The notes under the pieces: generated by a model
Told to the model about the DNA's origin: nothing
The model's input: only the letters and a program-made list of their open reading frames with translations
Databases searched by the model: none
Origin: Formicarius rufipectus
Taxonomy: Eukaryota; Chordata; Aves; Passeriformes; Formicariidae
Direction of reading: 5' to 3'
DNA: 64,000 nt
NCBI GenBank assembly: GCA_013399695.1
Contig: VXAU01003744.1
Span: 166-64,165 of the forward strand
Shown: piece after piece, positions 47,633 through 60,214 of the stretch
Layout: each line of letters begins with the position of its first letter
Position numbering within the stretch: the first letter of the stretch is position 1
Program-made: the position numbers and the translations under genes

Positions 47633-47771
47633 CCAGGATGCAGGAAGAGTGCGTGAAGGGTCCGTCACTGGAGTACAGACCGTACGTGCCCAGGTAAGGA
47701 GACACGACCTTCTGGATCAGGGATTCCAGCTTCAAATAATCCTCAGTCACTCCTTTGGACTCGTGAACCCC
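47633..47771 (-). CDS. PRR5: PRR5 coding exon
   Basis: A 139-nt exon (46 codons + 1, phases 0 and 1) has acceptor TTCTCAG (47773-47772) and donor CTGG|GTAAGA. It encodes GVHESKGVTEDYLKLESLIQ, KVVSPYLGTYGLYSSDGPFT and HSSCIL, then G completing the E of the next exon. Human PRR5 reads GVHESRGVTEDYLRLETLVQ and KVVSPYLGTYGL at this place. As I remember the human sequence it is THSCILEK, so THSSCILEK here may have one extra Ser. This belongs to the conserved N-terminal region shared by Protor proteins. Confidence 0.96.
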
Positions 47772-49450
47772 CTGAGAAGGAGAAAACACAGACGATGAGC
47801 CCCCTGCAGCCACAGGCTGTCCTGGCCGCCCAGGACCAGCGGCAAAGGAGCACTCCTGCTCTGTTCTCCTCTTGCTGCACAGCCCCGAGGTGAGAGGCAC
47901 ACCAGAGCACTGCCAGGACACCTGCATCGAGCAGGGGCATCCTCCTGAGTGCAAAGGTGCTGTGGAGAGGAATTAGAAACACCCCTGGACCGTGGCTTCT
48001 GAACGACAGCGTCTGTACCACAGGGTGTCACTGCCCTCTCAGCAGTGCCAGCAGCGTTCAGGAGGAGGTGAAACCGAGACTCGCAGAAATGTTTCTTTCA
48101 GGGTATTTTCAACAATAAAAATTTACAGTGAAGAAGTCTGTTGTCTTTTCTCACTCCTTTCCTGGCACTTGCCACCATCCAGGCAAAAGGCATGTTTTAA
48201 TTAGCAGGGTAAGAGTCACCCACAGGGAAAAATCTTTGGCCTTTGGCTGCTAACTCTGCATTTCCACCCACAAAGGGGCTTGTAAAGCTGCAGAGGTGAT
48301 GGAAATACCCTGTGGAGTTCTTCCTTTGGCTCACAGCTGCAGTTTGTGTGCTCCTGCATTGCCTGAGCGGAGCCCTGCACACTCACGGACAGGATTCCTC
48401 CTGCAGCATGGAGCAAATTCACACTTTAGTGTGTTGCTGTGTGGCCATGTGCTTGACACATCACGTTGCAGAATGAAGATCCTAAGTGCCATGCTCAGCA
48501 AGAGCTCTGCCTGCATTCAGCAGAATCCCAGATTTCATAACGTGCCCCTGGATTATGGTAACAGGAAACACGAGGGGATGAAAGCCTCCAGAGAGCAAGA
48601 TGCAGAGCAGATCCAGTCAGTAAATTGCAACACTTCCTTCAGCATGTGAAAGGCTCCTGACGTTCAGGGTGTATTCACAGCTCAGTATGACTCATGAACC
48701 AGAGTCTAGGGTGACTCTCAGCTGTGTTTGTGAATGGCTGACTTCACCCCTCATCACTTCATAAAAGTTTATGAATGGAGAGCGAATAATGGCTAACAGA
48801 GGATTCGAATTTGGAGCCCGTGTGGGGAATCCCCAGCACTGCTGCGCTGCAGCTGCCGTGCCTGGAGAGCTCAACATCTCCCTGCTCATGAGAAACACCC
48901 TCTCTACTCTCGAAATCCCAGCTCCAAACTCACCTGCATCAGCTTCCTCCTCCGTCCTGCCCTCCTCAGCCTTCACCCAGAGCAGTGCTGATCTCCAGCC
49001 CAGTGTCACTGCAGCCCCTGCAGCGCAGAGGTCACCCCCCACCCCCTGTTCAGTGTAAGCCCACCCAGTACAGGCACAGCCTGCCACGAGTCTCTTCCCT
49101 CAGCTCTGCATCCATGGGATGCTTTAAAAATCATACTGAACAGCCACAAAACTTCTGGTGCCTGCCAGAGCTCTGCTGGCTTCTCCTCTGCTCTGCACTT
49201 CAGCACAAACCTTCCTGCCACATCCCTCCTGCACTGGCCACTGCTCCAGACTGTCCTGCAGGGATGGAGCAGTTCCCTGGAACCACTTACCTGCTGTGGA
49301 GCTTCTGGGACAGCAGGAGGGTGACAGGCTCCTGAACTGGAGCCACAAGAGTGGCTCGCCTGCACTTCTTTCTGCTGTTCTGTTCAATGACAAACACCCC
49401 CTGGGCCTCTATTTAACCACTCACAAGTAAATCCCAATGCTCAGCAAGGA

Positions 49451-49561
49451 CTAATTCAGCTTTCCAAACCTGATCTTGCCATGTGATCTGAAGGGCACCA
49501 TCCCTTATTCAGGAACTAGCCCAGCCCAAGCAGAAAGTTTAGGTTTGGAAAGCTGAAATAG
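49451..49561. repeat. 111-bp inverted repeat, MITE-like
   Basis: The left arm CTAATTCAGCTTTCCAAACCT (49451-49471) and the right arm (49541-49561) are reverse complements at 20 of 21 positions and enclose a 69-base centre. TA dinucleotides lie inside both outer ends (49452-49453 and 49559-49560). Read that way, 18-bp terminal inverted repeats would be flanked by a TA duplication, as for Tc1/mariner-type MITEs. No transposase is present. A simple hairpin with another origin is possible. Confidence 0.5.
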
Positions 49562-49778
49562 TTTTTGCTGGTGCCAAATGGGGCTGAGTAGCTTCATGGG
49601 GAAGGATGGACAACCCTAAAGCAGATCAGCTCTAGGAGCTCAGGAGAAGCTGCTGGTTTGCTTTAGCTGCCAACCTGAGGGTTCATTTAAGCTCTGATCT
49701 CTGTATCACAGGTTTCTACCCCATTCACTCTGCCACAGGCAAAATGACTTGTCTGTGTGACACCAAATTCAGTAGGAA

Positions 49779-49792
49779 TCTCTCTCTCTCTC

Positions 49793-49889
<97 letters not shown>
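49779..49889. repeat. (TC)7 followed by (ATCT)24 microsatellite
   Basis: A perfect TC run (49779-49792) passes into an uninterrupted tetranucleotide tract of 97 bases (49793-49889). Such long perfect tracts are usually highly variable in length between individuals. Confidence 0.97.
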
Positions 49890-51156
49890 AAATTACATGA
49901 AGTTCTTTTTAGACCCTTCACCACATTTGTAAGTGATTGTGCATAAAAAGGCAAAATTAGCTTTAGACTTAAGCCAACTTGAGATTCAGGACACAATGCT
50001 TTCTGAAAAACTGATGACAGAACTTCAAAGTCACCAAGAAAAAAAAAGGTATTTTCCTGTTATTTTGGCAGCTCATGATTCCTCTTGTCCTTACCTGATC
50101 CCTTCCTAGTTTGCCATGTCACTCCAGAGCAGTAAAGCAGAGGTCCTATCTGGCAGGCTGGCTGCTCAGCTTGCAGGAAGATCTACCACAGTTTGGTGGA
50201 TAACAGAAAACTTAGAGCATTATCAGCAAAACAGAGACTCTCCCCTTATATTTAGTGCAATATTTGCTCTGCAGACATGCAAGAACTTGCTTTAAAAGAT
50301 AATCATGACCTTTCATGAACTCCATTTCATTTTAGCAGCAGAGTTTCAAGCTTCTCTGTGAGTATGAGATGTATCCATTAAATTCCTTTCAAAGGCCTTG
50401 CCTGACCTATTTATTTCTCCATTGAGGGCCAAAATAGCTCAGTATCAAAATCTGCAAGTACCTCAGTACTTTTGGAAGAGTGGAGCTGCTGGACCAGATC
50501 TTCATCTTGGTCACACTGCTTTGAAATGGAACAGGAATCACCTCATTATCTTAGAAAGTATTATAATATTGTGTTATGACAAGAGCCTGCCCTACTCTCA
50601 AGGCATGGATAATGGGGATTGGAGTCCTGAATACCACTGCAAGTGGAAAAGGTCTAGCAAGAACAAAGAGATTTATTTCTGCACGTAACACAGTATCCAA
50701 ATCCCAAATGTCATTAACGTGTAATTAAATCATTTAGAAACAAAAAATGGTATCTAGTAGTTGAAAAGCATTAAAAGGGCCCTATGCGTGATTATTTTTG
50801 ATGTGTAAATATGTAAATACTCCCAGGAGTGCCATATACCACCTAGACTACAGGTTATTGATGTATCTGTTTTATGCAGATACTGCTGGAACAAAACTTT
50901 CCTGGTGCTTGGGAACCAAACCCCTTGAGTCAAAACTGTAAGTCATTCCAGTGAGAATGGATGCACCAAACTGCTCAGGTTTCCATCCCTGTTAATCCTG
51001 TAAGTTAACCACAAACTCCCACTCAGTTTTTAAAGGGCACAAGGGCTTCTTGCAAAAGCACAGGGGAAAGAAAGAATGAATAAACATATCTGCTCAGAAG
51101 AATAGCTGGGGGTTTTGTAGCCCCACATCAGGTCACAGTCTCCCTTCTCAATATGT

Positions 51157-51185
51157 AGAATCATAGAATTACAGAATACAAACCA
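51157..51185 (-). mobile_element. CR1-like terminal motif
   Basis: The plus strand reads TAGAATCATAGAATTACAGA, the inverted form of the ATTCTATGATTCT repeat that ends many avian CR1 copies. The sequence next to it (about 51186-51270) may be a degraded CR1 3' end, and a poly-A run follows at 51271-51288. Confidence 0.45.
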
Positions 51186-51779
51186 GAAAGCCCAAGCAGG
51201 AGGAGATATTGGGTTCCCTGACCCTCAGCTGCCCACCCTGTTCCCTGGAAGTCATCCCTGCAGAGCAAATTAAAAAAAAAAAAAAAAAGGCAAAATTTGC
51301 GTTATACAAATGGAACTGTATTTATGGAGCAGCACCTCCATTCACACACGGAGCAAATGCCAGCTCCTGAGCAGAGTCACTGAAGTAGCAGATGTGATAA
51401 TGGATTCTTCTCAGCCTTTGCAATCCTGGCACCGAGGGCAGCACAGTGCCCAGAACCAGCTGTGCAGTGCCAGACTAAGAGTTAATTCCCCACTTTCCTG
51501 CTGACAGTGACAGCAGGAGGGAAGCAGAGGCCAGGAAAGCACACAAGGTGTGCCCAGTGCAGGCTTCCCCGGAGAACACACTGGTGCTCCTGGCAAATGG
51601 GGATGTCAACACTTGCTGGACAAGTGGGGTAGCCCTCAAGCATAAACAATCTGTGCTGGAAGTTATTTAACCATCAAGATGAAGATGGTCAATAATTGAT
51701 AGAGTAACTACTTTCCAGAAATAAAGAACCAGCTTAACTAGTGAGTCCTCTGAACACGGGAGAGGATGGATTTCTCAGA

Positions 51780-52265
51780 CACTTTTGCTAAGTGTTTTTC
51801 TTGTGCAGCTGCAGTGGAACCCTTGTGCTCAGTCACCCTCACAGTAACACAGTGTTTCCTGATGTTCAGAGGGAGCCTCTCCTGTTTCAGTTTGTGCCCA
51901 TTGCCTCTGGTCCTGTCACTGAGCATCATGAAAAAAACTTGGCTTCATCTGCTTTGCATTCCCACTTCAGGTGTTTATAACAACTGATAAGATGCCCCTG
52001 AGCATCTCTCCAGTCTTTCCTCACATGAGATGCTCCTGCCCCTTTATCATCTTCACAGTCTCTCCGTTATGTTCATGTCTCTGTTGTGCTGAAGAGCCCA
52101 GAAGTGGACACAGCACTGCAGGTGTGGCCTCCAGGAGTGCAGGGGAGAGGAGAGGGATCACCTCCCTCAACCTGCTGGCAATACTTTGTCTAACACAGCC
52201 ATGGAAACCACCCAGCTGCTTTGCAGCAAGTACACACTGCTGGCCCCCATTCTCCTACCAGTTTC
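51780..52265 (-). mobile_element. CR1 LINE fragment, minus-strand sense
   Basis: Inverted CR1 landmarks on the plus strand: TTTCAGTTTGTGCCCATTGC, CTCTGGTCCTGTCACTGAGC, CAGAAGTGGACACAGCACTG, CAGGTGTGGCCTCCAGGAGT, GATCACCTCCCTCAACCTGC and TGGCAATACTTTGTCTAACA. These belong to the 3' half of CR1 ORF2. The frames are broken, so the copy is dead. It is in sense orientation with PRR5, inside its intron. Confidence 0.92.
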
Positions 52266-55200
52266 AGTGGGGCTCAGCAGGTCTAGAGGACTCTCCACCT
52301 GAGAGCTTCAATTACCCTAAAAACGGTGAGTAAACTCACTGAGGGGGACTGCAAGATCAGTTGGTCCATTTTGGAGAGGCATCAGGGTACAAAGAAATGC
52401 CCTGTATCAAACCAGCAGTGAGCAAGGGGCAAGGGCTGGGAGTTCAGTGTTCCTGCTCCTGCCCCACTTGGCTGTGTTTGCCAGGGTAGACAATGTCAGG
52501 GCCTTCCTCCTGGCTTTCCCTGATGACTCAGGCCACTTTCATCCCAAGCAGACAACTCTCAACATTTTTCAGCCTTCAGGAAACAGATTCCAAAGAGGAG
52601 CATGACTGCTTCAAGCAAGGACTCAATTCTGCTTTGCCAAAGCCTGTGTTGACTAAGCTGAACCTGATCCGCTTGAACTGTGTGTGTCCTCTTCCCCGGG
52701 GGGTGTCTCTGCTGCGGTCCAAAATCAGAACAACAAAATGTGGTGGGCTGGGAGGAAAACAGAGGTCACACCTTTGCAGACTGAACAAGCTGGAAGAAAG
52801 CAGTTTGTCCTCTGAGAGGGCTCTCTGAGCCCGGTGGAGCGGGATGAGAATTCACAATGAACCCATTTTCAGCAAAACACTAAGACTCTGCTGTGTGTGT
52901 TCACAAACAGGTATTATCTCATGGCAGAACCAATTGGGCAAGGTAAGGCTTAAACATCGAATTCCTATTGCTCTGAAGTCAGAATAACCCTGTTAGAAGA
53001 ATAATTTTGTTCCAGTCCCCAAGTGCCCTATGCCTGCCATACCCACTCCTGGGCACTGGTGTCCTTTCTGCACGTGCTGGGCAATTCATGGCTGCATCAT
53101 TATGAACCCACAATAATGTTGCCTCACAGTATTCTCCTCTCTTCCTTTTACCCTGTCACTGGCAGACTGGTAAAGTCCCTGCCTCTTGCTTCTCTCATAG
53201 CAACAGCAGGCAGGGGAGGGAGAGGCAGAGGAGCTTGCCATTGCAACACTGACAGGGATCAGCACTTCAGGTCCCTGTGACTGCCTCAGAAATAAAGGTC
53301 TTGTCATATTCACTTGAATCTCCAGCAAGTGCCAAGTTGTGTCAGTGTGAGAAGCTGCTCTGTGTCTCACTTCCTTTCACTGGTAGCCCTGAGACACAGA
53401 CCAAAGATAAGGAACACAAAACACCCAGACACGGTTTGTGTTCAGCTGGTGAGAGTTTTTCAAGTGGCTTGGCTGCAGAAGGAGAGCCAGCAATAAGATT
53501 CTTCTTTCCAGAAAGCACAAAACACCAGAGACAGTCCAGTCGTCCCCTGACCCACAGAAATCTAGCAATGTTTAAAGTTTTCTTTAAACTGTCATTAAAC
53601 ATTTCATATGAGACTGCAAAGGACAAAACATAAAATGAACATCAGCAAAAGATATGAAATGATTGGAAGTAAGAAGGTTACTTTGAGGCTTTAAATACAG
53701 TGTTCAGGATCCTGCAGCAGCTGAAGAGCCAGTTTGCTAACAAAGTTCCAACCAAAATAATGGTTTATTCCACAGAATATCACACAGCCACCTCCAGGGT
53801 GCAAGCTTTCCCCTTGCTTCTGTTTTGATGTTAACAACACAGCTCCATGTATGACCATAACCCAGGCAGCACTGCTGCCCAACCCTCCTCTGCTCCACAG
53901 GGCCTTCAGCAGAGCTGCATCAGCTCCGTGCTGCCCAAAGATCTGTCCTGGGGTGATGTTAGGCAGACGTTTTGACAAGCAAAAGAAATATCCCACTGCT
54001 TCTCCCAAGGTTTTGTTCTTTTCAACCAAGCAAGGCAATCCCAAGAGAAGACATTCTTTTTCTTGGAGCCCAACAAGCAACCTACACCAAAGGGACAAGA
54101 AGGATCACATTGTCCATTGTCTCTGGGGGACACCAAGACCCCAAAGGCCAAGGATGTGTTATTTGTGTGGCTCACTGCAAACAGGAGAAGGCTCCCAAGA
54201 GAGAACAGTTTAAATCAAACAATGTAATCTAAGTCCTGCTCTAGCACATGAACTGTTTACCTTTTAATTGCTTCCAGTAATTGGGTAGTGGCAAGTTAAT
54301 GAATTTCACAGTGCGTGTCCCATATCACCCTGTTATACAGTTGTTTCTTCTGCAGCTGCAGCAAAAATAAGGGCAAGACTGTGAAATGACTGATAAAAGA
54401 CAATTAACCCCATCCACTCAGCAGGGGAGAAAGAAGAGACTCATTCCATCATTCCCCCACCTTTAGCATCTTTCCATCATAATAAAATTCTCCAGCACAG
54501 ACAGAGGAACAGGCCACCAACAGGCTGCTGGTGGGTCTCGACCCAATTTATGGGCATCATCAAAGGCAGGAAAGTGGGATCAGAGAACGAGCTGCCTGCA
54601 AGGAGGGGCTTCATGCATGTCCTCCCTGTGCTGCCAGCTACTTCCCTCGCTGCCTTCCTCCCTTCTGCCCTGTGGGATGGGGCTGGGGAGGAAAAGAGGC
54701 AGAAGGCAACATATGGGAAGGTAAAAGGTGCTGAAGCAGCCAGGAAGGTGGTGGGAGGAGAAGCTGTGCCAGTGTGCAGAATGCAGAGAGCATGGGCAGC
54801 CCCATAAAGGCTCGAGGGGCAGAACTGCCCCGTGGGCTGGCTCTGAAATGCCCTGGCAGGAGCCAGGTCTGTGCTCAGACACAAAGTTCAGGGAGGGCCA
54901 TGGTGGCACCTGCCCAGGGGAGCAGGCAGGCTGCTCTGTGCCCACAGCACCTCAGCACAGACCTGGCTGAACCCATGGAGAGGTGCCTGAGAACCACAGG
55001 AAAGCCCATGTCTGAGGCACTGCAAGGCAGCCCTGCTGAGCCTTTCCCCTGGAAAGCACTTTTGCTGTTCATCACCTCATGAGGTGCTGCTCCAGCTGAC
55101 CCTGCTGCCCGCACGGACACAACCCAGCCAGGGAGGACAGGCAGTCCCCACTTCTGGGCCAGGTGCCACCACTGCCACAGCTGGGAGACACCACCCATGC

Positions 55201-56533
55201 TGCTGGTGGCACCTGGGGTGGCTCCAGGGCTGTGGCCACTCAGAAAGTGAGAGCCACCTCTTGTGGACCCCACCTGTAGTGACCTGGGCAGTTCAAAAGC
55301 CCCTCTTCCCTATTGTCGTTTGTCTGTCTGGGGACAGGCAGGAAAATGGAATTATACTGACTGAACTGAGAACAGAAAGCTGTTAAGATAAACTGTGCTT
55401 GGGTCTCCCATGTAGAATTGAAGTGCCATTAATTTGACTTGTCTCCCTTCCTACTCCTTTAAGTCTCAGAATGAGTGTCCATACAGAGTTCTAATGAGGT
55501 TTAATTAATCTCTTTTAAAAGGTAGCTTAGATTAACTTTCTTATGTTCCCCCTGCAGACAACCCATGAATTACAGTATTAAAGCACCCTGACTCAAAGAA
55601 TTCCTGCACCATGGGAACATTCCCTGCTCAGAGCTTTTCAATAGTCAAAATTTCTATGCTTTTATGCCAGTTTTAGTCTCCTGGCCCAAATGGGCCCACA
55701 AAAGACATTTGTAGAGATTAATGCAATTAGTTAAAACCTTCTCCCTCTTAGTCAACAAAATTATAGGATCTGCAAGGCCATGCTAATCCAAGTTAAGAAT
55801 CATTTTACTGATTTCCCTCTATTTTGTTAGGGATTAAGGATTTGCCTCCCAAAGAATTTCCACTGGTTTAAATAGGCCAGTTTGATTAACAGAGGCAAAC
55901 TCCAGGACGCATTTCTTTTAGTCTGACCAGCTCCACCTGCAGCCAAACCTCTGGCTGCCTACCTGGTGTCCTCCACAGAACTGACACTTGAGGCAAGGCA
56001 CTCTTAGAGTGCACTATGACCACACCCCAAAGGGCACCACCTGCACAATGCCAACTGCCTGGGAAGGAAACCCTGTTTCATTGGCATGGACAAGGTTATG
56101 GTCATGGCAATGATGAGGGACAGGATTGCACATTGGAATTACTGTGCCATGGTTCACATCTCACAAAGCAGGACCAGACCATTTTATGTCTCTCCCCTGG
56201 CCTTGGTTACAGAGAGGGGCCGTGTGAGTGCAGATGTGTCAAGGGCTGTGGTGCAGAAGCCCAGGTCAGGTCACTGTGCTGTCACTGTTCTGAGCTCTCT
56301 GGTCTGCTCCCAGCTTCTTGTCTCATTAACACAGCCCATCCCAACCTGCCTGAGGCAAGATGCAAAGGAAACAGTTCTAGCATTTTTGCTGCTTCCATGC
56401 AGAAATGATTCCCAGCACCAGAAAACTAGCACTACAATAAAGACCGTATGAAGAGATTCAAAATCAAATATGACAAGTGCTCCTCACTGGCAAAAAGGTC
56501 AAGATTTTATTTTAAAAATATCTTTTTTTTTTT

Positions 56534-56534
56534 N
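56534..56534. other. single undetermined base (N)
   Basis: The only N in the window, at the end of a run of eleven T. It suggests sequencing or polishing uncertainty at a homopolymer and reminds the reader that single-base errors may exist elsewhere. Confidence 0.99.
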
Positions 56535-57434
56535 ACAAATTCACTCCAGGATAACAAACCTCTGTCAATTTAACTACTGCAAACTGCAGTTGCTGATAGA
56601 GACAATAAATAACACAGAGTAAGAGAGAATATTGCATAGAAGCAAATGTACCTACAAAATACCCTAAAGTGTAAATCTTGAGGGTCAGGTTCTCAGATTT
56701 GCATGTCAGCACAAAGGACTTTTCCCTTTGTGTCAGGCAGTGCTCTGCCTGCAAGATTTCTTACTTGACTCCTTCTGTGCCTGTGGAGCTGCTGGAAACA
56801 CAGACAAGTCACCCTTTCACCAGGAAGGAAGGAAAGAAATTTATGCACAGCCCTGGGGAAGCACAGGTTTTTGATATGGTGATTTGTATTTAAATAAGGT
56901 CTGCAATACATTGGCTTCCTCTTTTCTGTGTCTCCTAACCAGGAATTCAGAAAAAAAGGGAAAGAGAAATTAAAAGCACGTGGAAGCCTCACAAGCACAA
57001 CCACTTTGTTAAACCTGTGCTTCAGATCCAGGAGATTGAGTAGGACAAGCTCTCAAAAGCAAGCCCCAAACTTGAAAACCTCTGGCCATAAAGAACTGCC
57101 TGCAGCTGACACACATGGCAGTGCTGCAGCTTTCTGACAGCAAGGGGGAGTTTGTTTTTAACCACTATGCTGTCTTTGGTTTGCTGTGTGGCTGCTGAGA
57201 TGAAAAAGCAGCACTCTTTGCATTTTGCTTTCAGACTTTGCAATGTACTTTTCTAACCCTTTAAAGTGGAAGGAACTTTCCAGAGATAACAAATAGGTCC
57301 CACTGGGCAGTTTTATGTATTTATTTTGTCTTCCCTTACAGAGAAAGACAACAGGCAAGGGAGTTCAAACGAAGCTCAGAGAACCAAAAAGGAAACCACA
57401 GGTTTTATTTTTCTCTTCAGAGCTTGTGTTTAGT

Positions 57435-57510
57435 GAGGCCTCATCCCTCAGCATGAGAGATACTGTTTGATGTTTCCTGAGACCTCATCCCCCAGCATGA
57501 GAGATACTGT
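57435..57510. repeat. two-copy tandem duplication, 44-bp unit
   Basis: CCTCATCCCTCAGCATGAGA followed by GATACTGT occurs from 57435, and a near-identical copy starts at 57479. Within the shared 32 bases the copies differ at two positions. Confidence 0.85.
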
Positions 57511-60039
57511 GCTGTGTTCTGCTTGGGTCTTTAAATCCCCAGGTCAGCCAGAGAGATCCTGTGAACTCAGATAACCTCGATGTTAACTGAAAGATGCAGA
57601 TAAAGACTCCTTAGTTCTTGTCTCCCAACTTTCTCAGACCTCAGGAGAGATACCTGAAGATGAGGTGTTCCAGTTTCAGAGGCAAAGGTAATCTTTGATA
57701 ACATGTTTTGGAAAGTCTCATTGTTTAGCCTCTGCTGGTAGTTTTGCTTTCTTTGGTTCACAGAGCACAGAGGAGAAAGTTCTTTTCTAAACTCTTGTGC
57801 TGCTTACCCCTGTCCCTCCAGCTCCCTAATTCCACCCAAAGTGAAAGGTCATCAGGGTGAGAGTGATCACTCCCTGTGGCTTCATGAGCTCTCGTGCTTT
57901 GCTCAGTGCTCAAAAACAGTTTGAGTTCCTTTCCTTCCCCCGGTGCTGACTCTGCTCTTGGAGGCCCTGGAAGAGGAGCATCCTGGAGGCACATCAGCTG
58001 CTGCTGCTGCCTGTCAGCAGCCCCAAAGGATTCCCAGTGCAGAGTGTGCTTTGGAACTGGGTCGTGCCATGCAGCCAGTGCACAGTTTGAGGGGTACAAG
58101 GCCCTTCTTCCAAGCTGTGATGAAACTACAGCTGACTGAGAGCACGGGAATGTCCCTCCTGCCCCAGCTCTGGGGACTGCCTCCTGCCTGACAGGATGCT
58201 GCTTTGTCACCAGACCTGGTATGGCACTGCTGAGACTGGGCTGAAGAGCCCCAGATAATAATTAACCCAACGGCTGATTTCTGCTCCTTTCAGAGGAGAG
58301 TATCATCTTAAACAAAGCTTCAGATACACAGTCTGTTCTTGTAAGAGAGCACTTTACCCCAGAGATGAAGGCGGTTCTTCCCTTCAGAAAGAGATAAGAT
58401 TTTTGTGAGATCTGTGCCAGGTTGGTGACCCTTTCTGTCCCAAATCCTCCCTTGTGTCACTGTGAGCCTGAGGACTGGCCTGGGTGCTGTGTCCCACACC
58501 CCTGTTCCATGCCTGGCTGCCAGGCAATACTCCCAGCACTATGGACAGGAAAAAAGATTTGATGCAAAGAAGGAAAAACGATCCCCCAAACAAGAAAGCA
58601 AGGGGTACAACTTCATTTCAGGCCCTTTTATTCAGGAGGGTTTTATTCTCCCTGCCAGAGCCTGGACCACTGAGGAATGGGAGCACCTTGGAATAGGTCA
58701 GTCAGGAATGTCAGGGAGGTCACTGAAAGCCCCCCCAAGCAGAAGCCAGTGAAGCTCTGGTGTGCTTACTGAGCACTGCTGAATCAGCAGCTGTCACTGA
58801 TCCCTGCAGGCTCCATTTCCTCTTCAAAGGTTCCCTGCCTCTCCATGAGGAAAGTGTCTTGTCCTGACACACTGACAGAGCTGTTCCCTTACACCACAAC
58901 AAGCTAAAACACAACCCCAGGTGCATTAGTGACAAAATCCCTGCCCTCTGAACCCAGTCTGACAGGGCAGAGTGGTGCATGTCAGCCTGGGACATCACAG
59001 GCATCATCCCTCAGTCTGGGGACTCCAAGCACACAAGGTCACCATGTGCTGGCTGGACAGCTGAGTTGTTACAGCTCTTCCAGCCCTATTAACACATGGA
59101 GTTAAACCAAGAAAATTCCATTATTATGGCACTAATGTATAAAGTTTGCTTTTGTTTAATGTGACATTTGAGTTCGGAAAAAAGCCTTTGCTCTGAAATC
59201 CAATTACTGACTAACACTGCTAAGCATGCAAATAGCTAATTCCCAGATCTTCTTCTGACCTTTTCTCACAATTTCCACTCGATTTGAAACCACCAGTTTG
59301 GCAGAGCAATTGCCAAGAGAGGACTTTCACCATTCCCAGCAGAGACCCAGAGGTGACATGTGCAGAAATAAACACCCCGGGGCAAACTCCCTCTCCCTGG
59401 GTAACTGATGTCCAGGGACAGCTTTGCAACAAAAATGGCTTTGGTCTTTTACCCCAAACAGGCAGAGTGGGAAAACCAGGTTAAGCACACCATGATACAC
59501 CCCAACAAAGGGACACTGAGCCAGCAGGGGTAAGACTGCATTTGTTGACCCAGCAGAGAGAACCTTACTCCTCTCCATTTTCATCACTGACTTGATTAGA
59601 TTATCCTGCTTTTCAAAACAGCTTCAGACACAGAACTAATTCATGCTATGAACAGCAAAGAAACATATATTAAAAAAGACAAAATCACAAGCCAGGAAAA
59701 TCTCAATTTCCTCAGCCCCTAAGAATCCACTCTTTTGGTTCTCTGCCTCATCCACCTCCTCCTCCTCACATGCTCATGCTTTTCTTTGATTAACCAAATA
59801 AAAGAATCTTTGCCTGGAACCCCTCATTTCGTTTCTCCTCATTACTACCAAGAAAGCTTTCATAATCTAACACCAAAGGCAGATGCCACTATCTGCTCTT
59901 AAAGCTTTGGCCATTACCACATCCACTGCTCTGCTTGCAAAACTTGCTGCTCCAAGGTCCCCCGCTTCAAAAGCAGTGTGTGCTCTGAGAACCCCCAGAT
60001 CTCAGGGCACCTGCCCAGCCCCTGCTTTCAGCCAGCAGG

Positions 60040-60195
60040 GCCAGCAGAGCAGACCTGGAACTCGGGGCGAGCAGATCCCAGCAGGACCAGCAGATCCCGG
60101 CAGGACCAGCAGAGCAGCCCTGGAACTCAAGGGGAGCAGATCCCAGCAGGACCAGCAGAACAGCCCTGGCTCTCCAGGCGAGCAGATCCCATCCC
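60040..60195. repeat. GC-rich minisatellite next to a PRR5 splice donor
   Basis: The motif GAGCAGATCCCAGCAGGACC and shorter GCAGGACCAGCAGA units recur, with block starts near 60069, 60134 and 60180 and intervening TGGAACTC/TGGCTCTCC segments. On the minus strand the array starts only about 20 bases downstream of the donor GT at 60214-60213, so it is in the intron and not the exon. Confidence 0.8.
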
Positions 60196-60214
60196 AGGGC
60201 AGTGCCCGGCGTAC

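Larger units (their letters stand above)
47772..60214 (-). other. PRR5: PRR5 intron, 12443 bp
   Basis: Phase-0 intron from GTACGC (60214-60209) to CTCAG (47773-47772). Contents: a MITE-like inverted repeat (49451-49561), an ATCT microsatellite (49793-49889), a CR1 tail (51157-51185), a CR1 block (51780-52265), a 44-bp tandem duplication (57435-57510), one undetermined base at 56534 and a minisatellite (60040-60195) close to the donor. Many open frames exist and I recognise none as exons. Confidence 0.85.

Noticed and set aside
50398..50688. 96-codon plus-strand frame in the PRR5 intron
   Set aside because: It is protein-like at first sight, but I found no family resemblance, splice signals or repeat origin; not enough to call it a gene.
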